A DNA stretch of 64,000 nt from Ganoderma boninense (GCA_002900995.3 CM035310.1:186001-250000); one strand, 5' to 3'. Positions 46,779-57,036 are shown, counted from the stretch's first letter. Made by a program: numbers and translations. The notes: a model not told the origin generated them from the letters alone.

Positions 46779-47893
46779 ATGCCCTCTACTACTCGCTTTC
46801 CGTCTCCTCCTTTAGATTTGAATCCTCTGCCACGGCCCTGCGTCTTGCTCTTCCTGCAAACCCCGCTTTCTCACTTTCGACCTCGTCGTGCTGTTCTCTG
46901 CCAGACAGAGCTGCGCCCGTTCTCTCGCTGGGCTCGAGACCGTGCGCACCCCTACGGCCAAGGTCGCGTTGCTACCCCAGTCCGTTCAGCGACTCCTTCT
47001 CCTTCTTCCCGTCAAGGCACTCCGGGCCCATCTCGTTCCCGTCACGGCACTCCGGGCCCATCTCGTTCGCGCGCCAATACCCCAGGACCATCCCAGCCAA
47101 AAAGCGTTCACTTTCCAACTGAGACGCCTCCCTCTGACGAAGGTAGCGGGAACGAGGATGATCACGAAATCACGGAGCTTCGAGCCCCGGACGCCGACGG
47201 CTTCATCCCTAAACCTCTCGGCGAGGTTGGCCGTAGAGAGCGAGGGTACTCTCTTCAGACAATCCTAGGTTGGGACGATCCCATATACAAGCCATTGAGA
47301 AAGCAGGTCAACGTCGATATCAGCAATTACCTCGACCATTCGCTGAGCGCGTCCAACCAGCCGGCTGGTTTAGTGAAGGGCTTAACAAAAGTGGTGAGTT
47401 TCTTTCATTCTGACATTAGTTCCCGCTCCCAACACACGTCGTAGATTGCTGCCAAGCACCCCATCGTCTCACGGTTCCGTGATGGCTGGCCCATCGCCGA
47501 CATGATCCATCTTCGCCTTAAATATACTTCCGGTCGTAGTCGGCGTGGTCTTCCAAAGACACCGCAAGGGGAGGAGTACCCGAAAAATATTTCAGAGGCT
47601 TTGGTGAGTGGGGGATCTCCATCCAGTCCGTTATCATAAATTTACATGCGGTACAGAAAACTTTAGAGCGAGGTAAGGCGGTCGAGCGTCGCCCAGAGCC
47701 GGAGGTTGCACGAGACGTTGCGCGGGCAACGAGGGCGCAGACTAGAGTACGAGAGGAGAGCGAAATGGACGGCCCATCCCCGGTCTTAATGGGTGTCAAT
47801 AAGAAAGGCGAGAGCAAGCAAGTCTCGAGCCGTGGAAAGGGAAAGGCGAGGGAGGAGGAGAACAGCGACTCGGAGTACGATGACGATGATTAG
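46779..47893 (+). CDS. Mushroom orphan protein, common near KDZ transposases
   Basis: Three exons: 46779-47393, 47445-47603, 47657-47893; 1011 nt, 336 aa, in frame. The N-terminal 130 residues are low complexity, with GTPGPSRSR repeated twice and NTPGPSQPK. A conserved core follows: FIPKPLGEVGRRERGYSLQ, TILGWDDPIYKPLRKQVN, then FRDGWPIADMIHLRLKYTS. The C-terminus is charged and ends in an acidic YDDDD. From memory, proteins with this core (IPKP.GE.GR..GY.L...LGWD) are multiplied in agaricomycetes and often lie beside KDZ transposase genes; function unknown. The gene looks intact, unlike the neighbouring transposase. The acidic tail and KGKAREEE stretch suggest a nuclear protein. Confidence 0.7.
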
Positions 47894-47980
47894 CTTGTAT
47901 CGCGGTTGTGCTGTCGCAGGACGACGATAAGCGTGTAGTCGCGGGACGACTCAGATGCCAGTGTATGTCGCGGGTTATAA

Positions 47981-48065
47981 TGATGACGGGTCAACACCAC
48001 GATCACCTTGAATGCAGGCTGAAGTACGCGTCGGAACATTCGCAGCGGTCAACACCGCTGCGAAC
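47981..48065 (-). repeat. GGTGTTGACC palindrome pair 4
   Basis: Cores at 47989-47998 and 48047-48056 (GGTCAACACC on plus), 58 nt apart. The second has perfect 8-bp arms TTCGCAGC/GCTGCGAA. The first has a weaker stem of about six pairs with small bulges. Confidence 0.8.
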
Positions 48066-48220
48066 ACTTGAAATGAAATGTGCGGTGCCAGGAGTGGACG
48101 TCGGACTTTGGCCTGCTGGTGGCGGTGCTGTGTGGCGGTGCTGTGTCCCACGTAGGCGCCTTGTACATCCGCTGGTTCACCGAAGTCCCTCCGTCGTTGG
48201 TCTGGTCTCCGTTCTCCCCC

Positions 48221-48296
48221 CACCTTACAGTGTTGACCCTAAGGTGATGGCTCTTGCAGATGGTTCGTCACCCTCGACGGTGTCGACCGCCGGGGT
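48221..48296 (+). repeat. GGTGTTGACC palindrome pair 5
   Basis: Cores at 48229-48238 (AGTGTTGACC) and 48279-48288 (GGTGTCGACC), 50 nt apart. Arms CACCTTA/TAAGGTG (7 of 7 beyond one mismatch) and CCTCGAC/GCCGGGG (6 of 7 with one G-T). Confidence 0.75.
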
Positions 48297-48456
48297 TCAA
48301 TCTAATCTAAGCGACGTCCGCAGCTCCGCTGAACACCCCATCAGCCCGCTTCGTTCTAGAAGAAAAGCGGCGTATCGCACCCTGGCCCTCTTCTTGACGG
48401 ATTCAGGCAGATATTCGGCATCCGCTGAGGAAGCCAACAGAACAGGAAATCTGTGA
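48247..48456 (+). CDS. Small ORF overlapping palindrome pair 5
   Basis: 69-codon ORF starting MALADGSSPSTV. Its frame covers the second palindrome of pair 5. No homologue recognised; may be non-coding. Confidence 0.2.
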   Translation: MALADGSSPSTVSTAGVQSNLSDVRSSAEHPISPLRSRRKAAYRTLALFLTDSGRYSASAEEANRTGNL

Positions 48457-48878
48457 CCTTCGACCGCTCCGCGGCCGTTGTCCGCGATGCTAAAACCGAC
48501 GTCGACCGGCAAATTTCAGTTCCAGGTACCCGTCCTGGACGAGCTCCTGCTCCCTTTCTGCCCCGCTTCTGCCGCCATCCCGCTACGTTACCCCACCTCC
48601 CCGTCGCATCGCCCGAACGCTATTTCATTCGTTCGCCCTCCTCGCTATTCTCTCCCGTGCGCTCCGAGCGCCCTCTTGTACCGTACCAGAACAACGAGTA
48701 AAATAAACGCGGCGGTCACGAGCGCAACGACCTCTCAACTCGGAACAAGGGAAAACCAATCTTGGAAACTGAGAATCGGGTGGCTGTGCTTGTCTTGGTC
48801 TCTTAGGGCGCGCCAATCGACTTGCCGACCACCACGACCATCTCGTCCCATCTACCACTCCCTCTGCCCTCCTGCCCA

Positions 48879-48950
48879 CTGCTGTCGGTGTTGACCGCAG
48901 TAGATCTTCTCCCTTGCTGTTCTCCTGCTGTCGGTGTTGACCACAGTAGT
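48879..48950 (+). repeat. GGTGTTGACC palindrome pair 6
   Basis: Cores at 48887-48896 and 48933-48942, 46 nt apart. Arms CTGCTGT/ACAGTAG (second, 7 of 7 with one G-T) and CTGCTGT-like/GCAGTAG (first, 7 of 7 with two G-T), each with one unpaired C before the core. The pair ends 40 nt before the ATG of the KDZ-like frame. Confidence 0.8.
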
Positions 48951-48982
48951 GTGGCTTTGTTTTTCTTCTGGTCCTCTCACCG

Positions 48983-50141
48983 ATGCCTGAGCGAGCAAGC
49001 ACACGCGCCCGTCGACAAGCTCGATACCCCACACAGGAACCGGAAGAGAATGTGGCCGACCGTCTCGCACAACAAGTTATGGCAATGACTATCGCAGACG
49101 AGGCTCCCGACCCCAACCCGCAGCCAGACAGGCTTTGGATGCCTCGAGCGCGGTATCAGAGGGCAAGACCCCTTCCTGAACCTGCTGAACCTCCTTCGAA
49201 TGCCGCCATCTCAACGATTATCATGGATGCATTCCAGGGGCTGTCGGGGTCCATGTCACTTCCTGCAGCTCCTCTGCCTCCTGTCCCATCCATTCCTCCG
49301 ACCGCTTCCTCCACCACGTCTCGGAACAGCGCTTGTCCTATGCTATCGTCTTCCCGCGAACATGTATCTCTCTCGAGTCCTCCATTATCGTCCCGACCTC
49401 TCGAAGAGGAGGAACGCCCGCTCGACGTCCTCGTCGGAACGCTGCGCAGAGGCAAATCGAGGATCAGCTCAGGTCTGCCGCGTTGATTCACGAAGATCTA
49501 TGCCTTTGTGAGGAGATAACAAATCGGCAGCCAACCCTCCAAGTCTTGTATGAAACTTCGCCGCAGAATCCAGAACGTCACAACAGGCATCGACTACTCA
49601 ACCGCCGCGATGAGCGGGTGCAAAACCAAGCGCGCTGAGCTTCTCGCACGCTGTACCCAGGTCCGGCAGGTAGTTGCGGATTGGAGTCAGATTTGTCTTC
49701 CAACGGAGCCTAGAAAGGTCGACACGAGTACGTTTTTATTTCGGCTGCACATTGGCTAAGACGAAGCTGATAGAATCATAGGTCGCCACTTTGAACGACC
49801 TATTGATCGCCATACCGAGCTCACCCAGGCATGCGGCTGCTAGGGATGGTCTGTCAGGTCATCATGGGAATTAGTCGGCGCGGTGGCGACTTCGTCATGG
49901 GCATGCTTACGATTATCCTCTCCTTCATTTCCAACCATCTCGGCGATACAGACACCAATCTACCTGGGCAGACATTGAATCAATTACCTACCACCATTGA
50001 GACTATAGCGTCTTGGTTCCGTTTCGATGGCAAGCTCACTGTCATGCAGTCTGTCCCTGTTGCCACGCCAACTATCCTCCTCGTGACGGTGCCAGTTATC
50101 CTTCGAAGTGTCACAACCAGTCAACTCCCGGGTCCACATGT
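48983..50141 (+). pseudogene. KDZ-type transposase N-terminus, frameshifted, runs into gap
   Basis: The ATG at 48983 opens MPERASTRARRQARYPTQEP and a proline/serine-rich region. A coiled-coil-like stretch (RQIEDQLRSAALIHEDLCL, then AELLARCTQVRQVVADW) follows in shifted frames. Next come CQVIMGISRRGGDFVMGMLT and QLPTTIETIASWFRFDGKLT. After another one-base shift comes the cysteine cluster VCPCCHANYPPRDG with YPSKC and a further Cys, cut by the N gap. This order matches, from memory, the CxC1-type cysteine cluster that precedes the KDZ (Kyakuja-Dileera-Zisupton) transposase domain in mushroom DNA transposons. At least two frameshifts suggest a dead copy unless they are assembly errors. The catalytic domain is not in the sequence. 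Confidence 0.6.
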
Positions 50142-50241
50142 NNNNNNNNNNNNNNNNNNNNNNNNNNNNNNNNNNNNNNNNNNNNNNNNNNNNNNNNNNN
50201 NNNNNNNNNNNNNNNNNNNNNNNNNNNNNNNNNNNNNNNNN
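50142..50241. other. Assembly gap of 100 N
   Basis: Exactly 100 N, the usual placeholder for a gap of unknown size. It cuts the KDZ-like gene just after a cysteine codon and abuts the right terminal repeat. Confidence 0.99.
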
Positions 50242-50491
50242 ATCTTTCAAATGTTGGCCCGCACCACGGTTGCAACGTTGTCTTGACTTTTCTTCCAGGG
50301 AACAATTCAATTGCTGAATGCAATGTTGCGCGGCGCAACATGCAGGAGAACATAAGAAATTTTAAACCGGCTCAAGTCCCGGATTAAATTTCAAACATTA
50401 AGTGATTCAACATTCGTTACATTGTTTTAGCTACTGAATTCTATTCTAACAGGCATGTTGTCCGGTCCAACATGACGAAACCCCCGAAGTG
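50241..50491 (-). repeat. Right terminal inverted repeat
   Basis: Reverse complement of 40757-41009, starting directly at the gap edge. The outer end is CCCCCGAAGTG followed by AAA. Confidence 0.75.
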
Positions 50492-51827
50492 AAAGCTTCT
50501 TGAGTCCTTAAGTTCCCCAGACCGTACGACAATCTTTGATTTGCACAGCACCCTTTGGGATTCAACATTGCTCTGCCGCTGCGCCCATTCCGCCACGTTG
50601 TCAGTCTCTACTTGCCATTCCAGGGTAGCACTCTCATCGTCTCGCGGGACTCAGACTCGGGTGACGCTGACGCCAGAGTCGGGAGCACCGTGTTACGAGG
50701 TCTATATGTAGGTCGACACGGTGCAGAGAAGGCGAGGTGCGTAACCCAGCTTGGCGGCTTGTGCCCGGCTTGACCCAAGCTGGCCCTGCGCGACACGAGG
50801 AGCTCCGACGAGAAAAACGCATCCGCCGCGGCCTTCCACAACTTGTGCTGCAGTCGTCGCCCAAGGCAGCATCAACCATATTTCAAACGCGAACCGCATG
50901 CGCAGGGCTGCGACTATTGCAGAGACTCGAGATGAATTTTAAGATGGACAAGGCATCCGATAAGGCACGTATCTATTTGCCGTCTTCTTGCGCTTCTCTA
51001 CCGGCACCGAGGATATAAATATGAAGCCATCTTCCCTTCTATCCACAATACTACCAGGCCCCCATCAACGCCTGAAGAGCCGACCTCATTCACCACAGGT
51101 TCGTTCATAGGGAGCGTCAAGTTCAAGTTGGTGTTGATCCAAAGTTCTCCCGCTCAACCTCAAGCATCCAAACATCTGCGCAATTGACCACATGCCATGC
51201 CTCGGGGACCTTGCGCTCTTCGAGTACGGATGCTCGAGAACCGGAGCAGCTCACTCGAGACGGAGAGCAGGGGCGCAGATACTTCGACGAGCCGAGCCAC
51301 GAGACACGGTGCGTATGCTGCCACTTTTCTGCGTACTGTATGCTGTATGCTCTTGTCTGCCGATCTTCATCATGTCTCATTCCCCGTCTTCCTCTATCCT
51401 ACCTTGCCTTTCGACGGTTGTATCAGAATGGGCCCCGTGCGAAGGAGGACTCGAGCATGAGGCCTAGGGCAAACACCGTTGTGCTCGGGAAGACCGAAAG
51501 CGCTTCTAGTCGCTCGGGCGTCGTTACTCTTGTGTACCGAATGTTGTCACGATATCTCACTCAGGCTCATGCAGTGGGGCACAAACGCGTCCAGGAAAGC
51601 ATAGCGATGCAAACTGCTACACTCGTCCTCCGGTATGTGCTAGTAGGAGTCGGGCATCCTGGACCTTCTCTGCATTCCGCGTGCGTCTCATCGCTCTCAG
51701 TTCCGATGCCGCGTCTTCAGCGAGAGCTAGCCAAGGCGAATGTTAACACCAGCACACGGGAAGCGTGCAAATCTCACCCAGATGCGCCTCCTCGTACCCC
51801 GGGAGCACCTCCGAAATCGCAGGCCCG
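50492..51827. other. Gene-free interval
   Basis: Only short ORFs without motifs. GGATATAAATATG at about 51009-51023 looks like a TATA element, but no convincing gene follows. Confidence 0.35.
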
Positions 51828-53158
51828 CTATGCGCGCCGCGCGCAGCCATCGCGTGCAGCACGTTTCTCAGCGCCGCGACCTCTCCGTGCAGTGCGTGGA
51901 CTTGCGCCTGCACACGTGCTTAACTGTTCGGATGGATTCGACTCAGACCGCGATTCCTGCCGGCATTGGGAGCCTGGCGCCGCGCTCATCTCGCGCTGCA
52001 GCGCCTCGATCCTTCGACGGAGCTCCGCTTCGCGCTTGTGCTCGAAGGACCGCGATGATCTGCCAGACGGAGGCGCGAGCGTCGAGGATCCTAGGGATGG
52101 GCCTGTATGCGCACGCACGTAGCCGTCCATCGCTGGTCAGTGCATGATCGTGGGGCGGCGCGATACGGCGGGCTAACTGGCTCACCTCCGACGGTCGCAG
52201 CGTTCGATAACAGGCCTATACTCACAGGCCGGGATTCGGAAGCGGCGATCGGAGGTTTGGCACCGTCTTCAGGCGTGTTGCAGTCCGAGTGCGGGGCGAG
52301 CGGACACGCCTGGCGGCGATGGCGTCGACGCCGCCGGTTGAGGACTAGGAAGAGGGATAGCGCAGCTACCGAGAGTAGCAAGAAGACGCCGCCTATAACT
52401 CCACCCACGATCGCTCCCCTCAGCTGGCGGGCAGATGCAGATGAGGGGTCGGACAGAGGTGTGGTGGTTGGCGACGTAGAAGACGTCGCATGTGCGGTCG
52501 CGGAGCCTGAGGTCGTCGTCTCCTCGATTTCGGTGGTGTAAACCAGATAGTCGAAGAAGATAAGCGACCGCTCGCTCCCGGACGCGCTCATGACGAGCGT
52601 GTGGACCGTGTCGGGCAGGCTTGCGTTCGCGTATACGAGGTGGCTGTAAAGGATGTCCGAGCTCGAGTCCGGGGCGTGGAAGAATTGCCCGACGATTTCG
52701 CCGTCGAGCGCGAACGTGATGTTCACGAGCGTGATCGCGCCGTTCGGGAGGAAGTTGGGCACGACGTTGTATACGTATACGGCCGTCCCGGGGAACGTGA
52801 TCTGCACCTCGATGGGGATGCCGAGGAAGTACGTGGCGTGGTGCCACGATTGGTCGAAGATCTGGTCTATGTCGAGCTCGGAGGGCTTGATCGTGCAGAT
52901 GCCGCACTCCTCGCTGGGGGAGCCGACGTGCCAGGTGTCGTTGGCGGGGAGGTATGTCGGTATGAGGGTCCTGTCGGTATTTCCGAACGGGTCGTCGACC
53001 GTAACGTTGATGGAAATGGCGGCGGCGGCGTGAATGAGGAGCATACAAAGGAAGATAAATGTGTGAAAGAGGGATGCTTTCACCCCTAGAATTACAGCTG
53101 TGAATGGGTCGGCTCCAACTATCTGACTGAAGTACGCACTGGGGATGAAAGAAGTCAT
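51828..53158 (-). CDS. Single-pass membrane protein with extracellular beta-rich domain
   Basis: Two exons on the minus strand: 52186-53158 and 51828-52132 (53-nt intron); 1278 nt, 425 aa, in frame. A hydrophobic segment ending LLIHAAAA is a likely signal sequence; the true start may be the ATG at 53158 or an internal Met. The ectodomain carries SINVTVDD, CGICTIKPSELDIDQIFDQ, WHHATYF, ITFPGTAVYVYNVV, NITFALDGEIVGQFFH and SLIFFDYLVYTTE, the standard order of an abundant agaricomycete family. A Ser/Thr-rich stalk, a transmembrane helix (VGGVIGGVFLLLSVAALSLF) and the stop-transfer RRRRRHRR follow, then a cytoplasmic tail with coiled coil EAELRRRIEALQREM. The C-terminus is uncertain: a further acceptor (GTGCAG) before a frame reading LHGEVAALRNVLHAM suggests a third exon. 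Function unknown; a surface sensor or cell-wall contact role is guesswork. Confidence 0.75.
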
Positions 53159-54339
53159 ACTTCTCTTCGGAATACTGCCACGAGTCCCCGCTGATTGACG
53201 CGTACTTAGCTGAGGGAGGATGCTTCCAGCCCGTCTTGTCTCTGGAAAGAGTTCATCAGCGGCCGACTCATGGCTCTCGAGCAGACTGAAACCACCCACA
53301 GAAATAGAGCCCAGCTCGTTGAAGGACAAGGTAAGAGCGGAGAAATGCGTCCACTGCATTTACACCCTCGCGCGTTATGAGGCTCGACGCAACGATACAA
53401 GTGAACCCCCAGAGACAGGTCTATCCGACTATACCCACCGATCAGGTTGCCACAACAGCAGCTTTGAAGAACTTACGACTTCAATACTCCTAACGGTGAT
53501 ATGGCAATCCGTTCGTCATCTCGCTCTTCGCTCCAATGTTAGCCGGATGGATGTAATAAGTAGTTTCCAGCTCCGGAAACCCACGTTAAGCCAGCAACTT
53601 TGGTACCTGCTGGTCGTATACTTGTACATGCAGTCATGCCAGTCTTCGATGGCGAGCGGTCAGATTCGGGAGTCAATTTCGCGCCTGCGCAGATGTTCAA
53701 ATTGTGGGATTGAACAATGATTTCCATGTGTAGCTTGGTGGTGCGGTGGGATCCGAGCGCGGTAATTCCACCACGAGAAGTCGCGTGCGTCGCTGTGATC
53801 TCCGCAGGTCTGGCGAACGAGATCGACGCCAACCGCATGTGTTTCATGTTCTCTACACTGCACTTCGATTCCTTGTCAGCAACACTTGAAAGTCAACAAG
53901 AAGCTTCAAGTTGAAGCATCTATATACCCACCGGACGTTGGTTCGTGAGTCAATTGCATCCGTTCGGGCTACCGAGCTGCGAACCGATCTGCTGTGAAGG
54001 CGTCGCAATTGGTGAAACTTTGTATAAGTCGACGTCCGATACGCAGCAACGCGGCGGCCGTGAATTTATGCAGCCCTGAGCTGTACTGAGTAACTCTGGA
54101 GCCGAAAAACTTGAATTATCGCGCCGAGGGAGCTTCATTGCGCGACAACATGCCGCCAGGGCATGATGGTAGCGATGATTAAACCCGTCTACGCTACCTA
54201 AACTGCATTCAGCGCCCAATCCGTCGATGTCGACAACCAACAAAGTTTCCGAACCTGGATGCAGCTCGTTCAGACTTCGAGTTGTGATTGCGTTCTCGGT
54301 CACGGTAACGGCTATGTGTGGGGTCGGAACGGACTCGAG
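53159..54339. other. Gene-free interval
   Basis: No recognised gene. AT-rich CTATATACCC at about 53921 might be promoter-like. Short ORFs only. Confidence 0.35.
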
Positions 54340-54850
54340 ATGTTGCGAGTCGTTGCTCGACGTGCTATCGGTTCATCGCGACCAGGACTATGACGATGAC
54401 AGGGTAGATTGCCTCTGCAGACGGGAAGTGGAACGGTCGAAGTCCACGAAGGGCGCAGTTGCACAAGGGATTATGTTTTGGTCGCGACGTACGGATCTCC
54501 GATCTTGTGTGCTCTCGCTGGACACAATCGCGTGAAACGTAGCCACCGGGTGGGGTGTCGGCGGAGACTCAAGACCTTGGGAGAGCCTCTTCTTGATGTG
54601 CGAATGTTCCAGCGTCACGAGGACGGTGATGATGATGGGGTAGAGGGCGTAGGATGTAGGCTGTCCCAACGGACAGAGTGAGTACATGCCAACCTCGCGC
54701 TAGTGTCACTGAATGAGTGTAGACTTACCATCACCAGGACAGAAGACACCGCCGAATACGAGGCCGAAGGTGTTCAAGAGGCCGCGTCCAGCTGCAGATG
54801 CTGGTCGCCTGGATGCGCCACCGGACCGTGACCAGATCTTCCACTTTTCG
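54340..54850 (-). pseudogene. Relics of seven-helix genes, last exon in duplicate
   Basis: On the minus strand, about 54415-54340 reads AIYPVIVIVLVAMNR then a stop. About 54668-54585 reads ALYPIIITVLVTLEHSHIKK. About 54850-54730 reads LLNTFGLVFGGVFCPGD before a GTAAG donor and matches exon 7. Two last exons behind one exon 7 mean a tandem duplication or two collapsed copies. No full frame remains. Confidence 0.6.
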
Positions 54851-55878
54851 GCGGACTGAAGAGTGCGAGCAAGGAGTCCTTGACCAGATGAGCCTGAAAT
54901 GGATATTCACCTCCATCGAACGCCATGGCCGGTGTACCTGTCGTACGAGAGGAGCAAAGGCGGTCGATGTCGATTTACAGGGGAATGGCGCTGATCTCAA
55001 TTTCAAGTTATCAGGATGGAGTAAACTCTTATATATGCGCTCGAAAGTCAGGCTTACCAGGTTTTCGCGCATCCAACTGAAGAAGAACATTGTTGAGCGT
55101 CCTAGTGGTGGGCAGTTTCGGTCCTCAGTCAGAGGCGCATGCTTGCCGTCTGCAAAACGCCTCAGGCAGTGTCAGTTTCCGCTCCCTGTTGAACGGCTTA
55201 CCTGCAATCCGATGACCTGCCATCAAAGATGGAGAGAATACGTACCGGCAGGCGTTGTGTTCACTACCGCCCACTACAAGAGGTGGCCAGTAAAGGTGGT
55301 CCCGGAACCCAGAGACCGTGCGGTATCGTTGTATGCGCGGATTTTCTGTGCAACCTGGGAGCCTGTGGAATGCATAGACGGTGGAGAGTCTTTTGTACAC
55401 TTGCAGCTCCGGCAGTCGAGGTCTTGCACGCCGAGCTTAGCACTTCCGTGGCGGGGCTAGAGCTAATATTCGAGAGCGAGGATTATATGCCAGGTAAGAG
55501 CCTGAGGCAAGCAACTAATAGCATAGAAATACCGGCTGAGAGTGGAGTTGCGATGCGAGTGGGGCGGCAGTCATCGTAGTCGATGGACAAGGACAAGTCC
55601 AGGGAGCGCTCGCAGGGAGATGCGGGGAAACGTCGGGGCAAACCCCACATTCGGCTCACAGGGCCGGGCGACCGGGGGTGGGGTCGCGTCGAATTCCCCG
55701 CTGCCTGCCCCACTCGCTCTTTTCTCCCACCCCACGCCCGAGCTCGTTTATCTTCTTGCCAGCTCACTCCCTCACCTGCCTCCCTACTGCCTGCGAGCCA
55801 CGCGGACCTCGGCGACTGAGAACGACATCTTTTTCCTGAACTTAGAGACGAACGGAGAACACTCAGACCGATCGGAAC
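54851..55878. other. Gene-free interval upstream of Mpv17-family gene
   Basis: Further degenerate seven-helix sequence may extend to about 55100. The rest shows no coding signal. The promoter of the downstream gene should lie in the last few hundred bases. Confidence 0.35.
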
Positions 55879-57036
55879 ATGTCCAGGTTACTTCATGCGT
55901 TCAAGTGAGTAACCCCTTCCCCCTTCCTCGCCTGCCCACCGCATCCTCTGCGCCCCGTAGTCCCCGTGTACTCGATGTATGGAACAGATACGGCATGCTA
56001 ACGTCACCGGCGGTGCACAGTGCCTCTCTCATCCGCCGACCAATGGTCACCCAGTGCGCGACCGCGTTCACCCTCTTCGGCGCCGGAGACATTCTCGCCC
56101 AACAGGCCTTCGAGAAGAAGGGCAGCAACCACGACGTAAGTATCTCTACCCCAACGTCGCTCTTGACGCTTGCCAGCGAGGTCTGATTGGTGACCGCTGG
56201 CTCGCGCGCTCGCTCTGGCGTTTGGCAGTTTCTCCGGACAGCGCGAGTATCGTTCTACGGTGGTGCGTTCCCCTCGTTTTCCTATTCGCTCGTAGGACGC
56301 CCGCATTTGGACGTAGTGCGCTCATTCCTGGTCCCGACGCTTAGGCGCGATATTCGGGCCCATCCTCACAAAGTGGCTTCAGTTCCTGAATCGGCTCCAG
56401 TTCGCGACCCCCACAAAATCCGTCGTCTACAAGGTCTACCTCGACCAGTTCGTCTTCACCCCTGGTGCGCCCTCCATTCTGCTCTATCTATCCCATTCTA
56501 TCGTTCTCAAACACGACGCAGGTGTGGTCGCCATGTTCTTCGGGAGCATGACGCTCCTCGAGGGCAAGAGCATCAACGACGCCCAGGAGCGCATCTCCGA
56601 GGTCGGTCTTCCCCGTGACAGACCGCCTGACTTCGTGCGCTCATCCGCCGTCCCGATGCTCTCCCCTCCCCCAACAGGCATACGTCCCGACCCTTGTTCG
56701 TAACTGGTACGTCCGCGCGGTCCCGATAGACGAGTGACATAGGGTACTGAGGGGAGGTTCGCAGGGGCGTGTTCATCCCGACACAGATCGTCAACTTCGC
56801 GGTCGTCCCGACGCACCTCCGCTTTGTCACGATCGGCATCGTGTCCCTCTTCTGGAGTGCGTCCCTCTCTCGGCTCTCCTCAGCTTCTTCACAGGTACTG
56901 ACGATGCCATGTCTCTATGGCGCGCGCAGACGCGTACCTGAGCTCGGTGAACGCGAAGAAGCAGACGCAGCTCGCACTTGAGCACGAGCACGAGCACGCG
57001 CTCGAGGACGAGAAGAAGATCGCCGCGGTCGTGTAG
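55879..57036 (+). CDS. Mpv17/PMP22 family membrane protein
   Basis: Eight exons: 55879-55904, 55961-56135, 56229-56262, 56345-56464, 56522-56601, 56678-56706, 56765-56856, 56930-57036; 663 nt, 220 aa, in frame. Family signatures in order: WNRYGMLTSPAVHSA, GAGDILAQQ, RVSFYGGAIFGPILTKWLQF, KVYLDQFVFTP, NWGVFIPTQIVNFAVVPTHLR and, after the last intron, the end of the WNAYLS motif. Four hydrophobic helices are expected. Members sit in the mitochondrial inner membrane (yeast Sym1) or peroxisome and form channels or help metabolite homeostasis. The charged tail (repeated EHEHEH) is unusual but short. The length is slightly above the usual 170-200 aa because of that tail. All introns are GT..AG. Confidence 0.92.

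Larger units (their letters stand above)
40757..50491. mobile_element. Putative 9.7-kb KDZ-type DNA transposon with cargo
   Basis: Bounded by inverted repeats 40757-41009 and 50241-50491 whose outer ends are CACTTCGGGGG. AAA flanks both ends, which may be a 3-bp target duplication but is low complexity. Inside are a KDZ-type transposase N-terminus (48983-50141, running into the gap), an orphan gene (46779-47893), a propeller-like gene (45067-46237, -), a dead DUF4246 piece, a minisatellite and all twelve GGTGTTGACC palindromes. The unresolved gap means the true length is unknown and the element boundary is inferred. Confidence 0.55.

Noticed and set aside
51139..51150. GGTGTTGATCC as a thirteenth palindrome core
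   Set aside because: The core has an extra T and the arms pair over only two bases; it lies outside the element.
52269..53089. Long ORFs on both strands over the membrane-protein gene
   Set aside because: Arg- and Val-rich shadows of the minus-strand coding frame.
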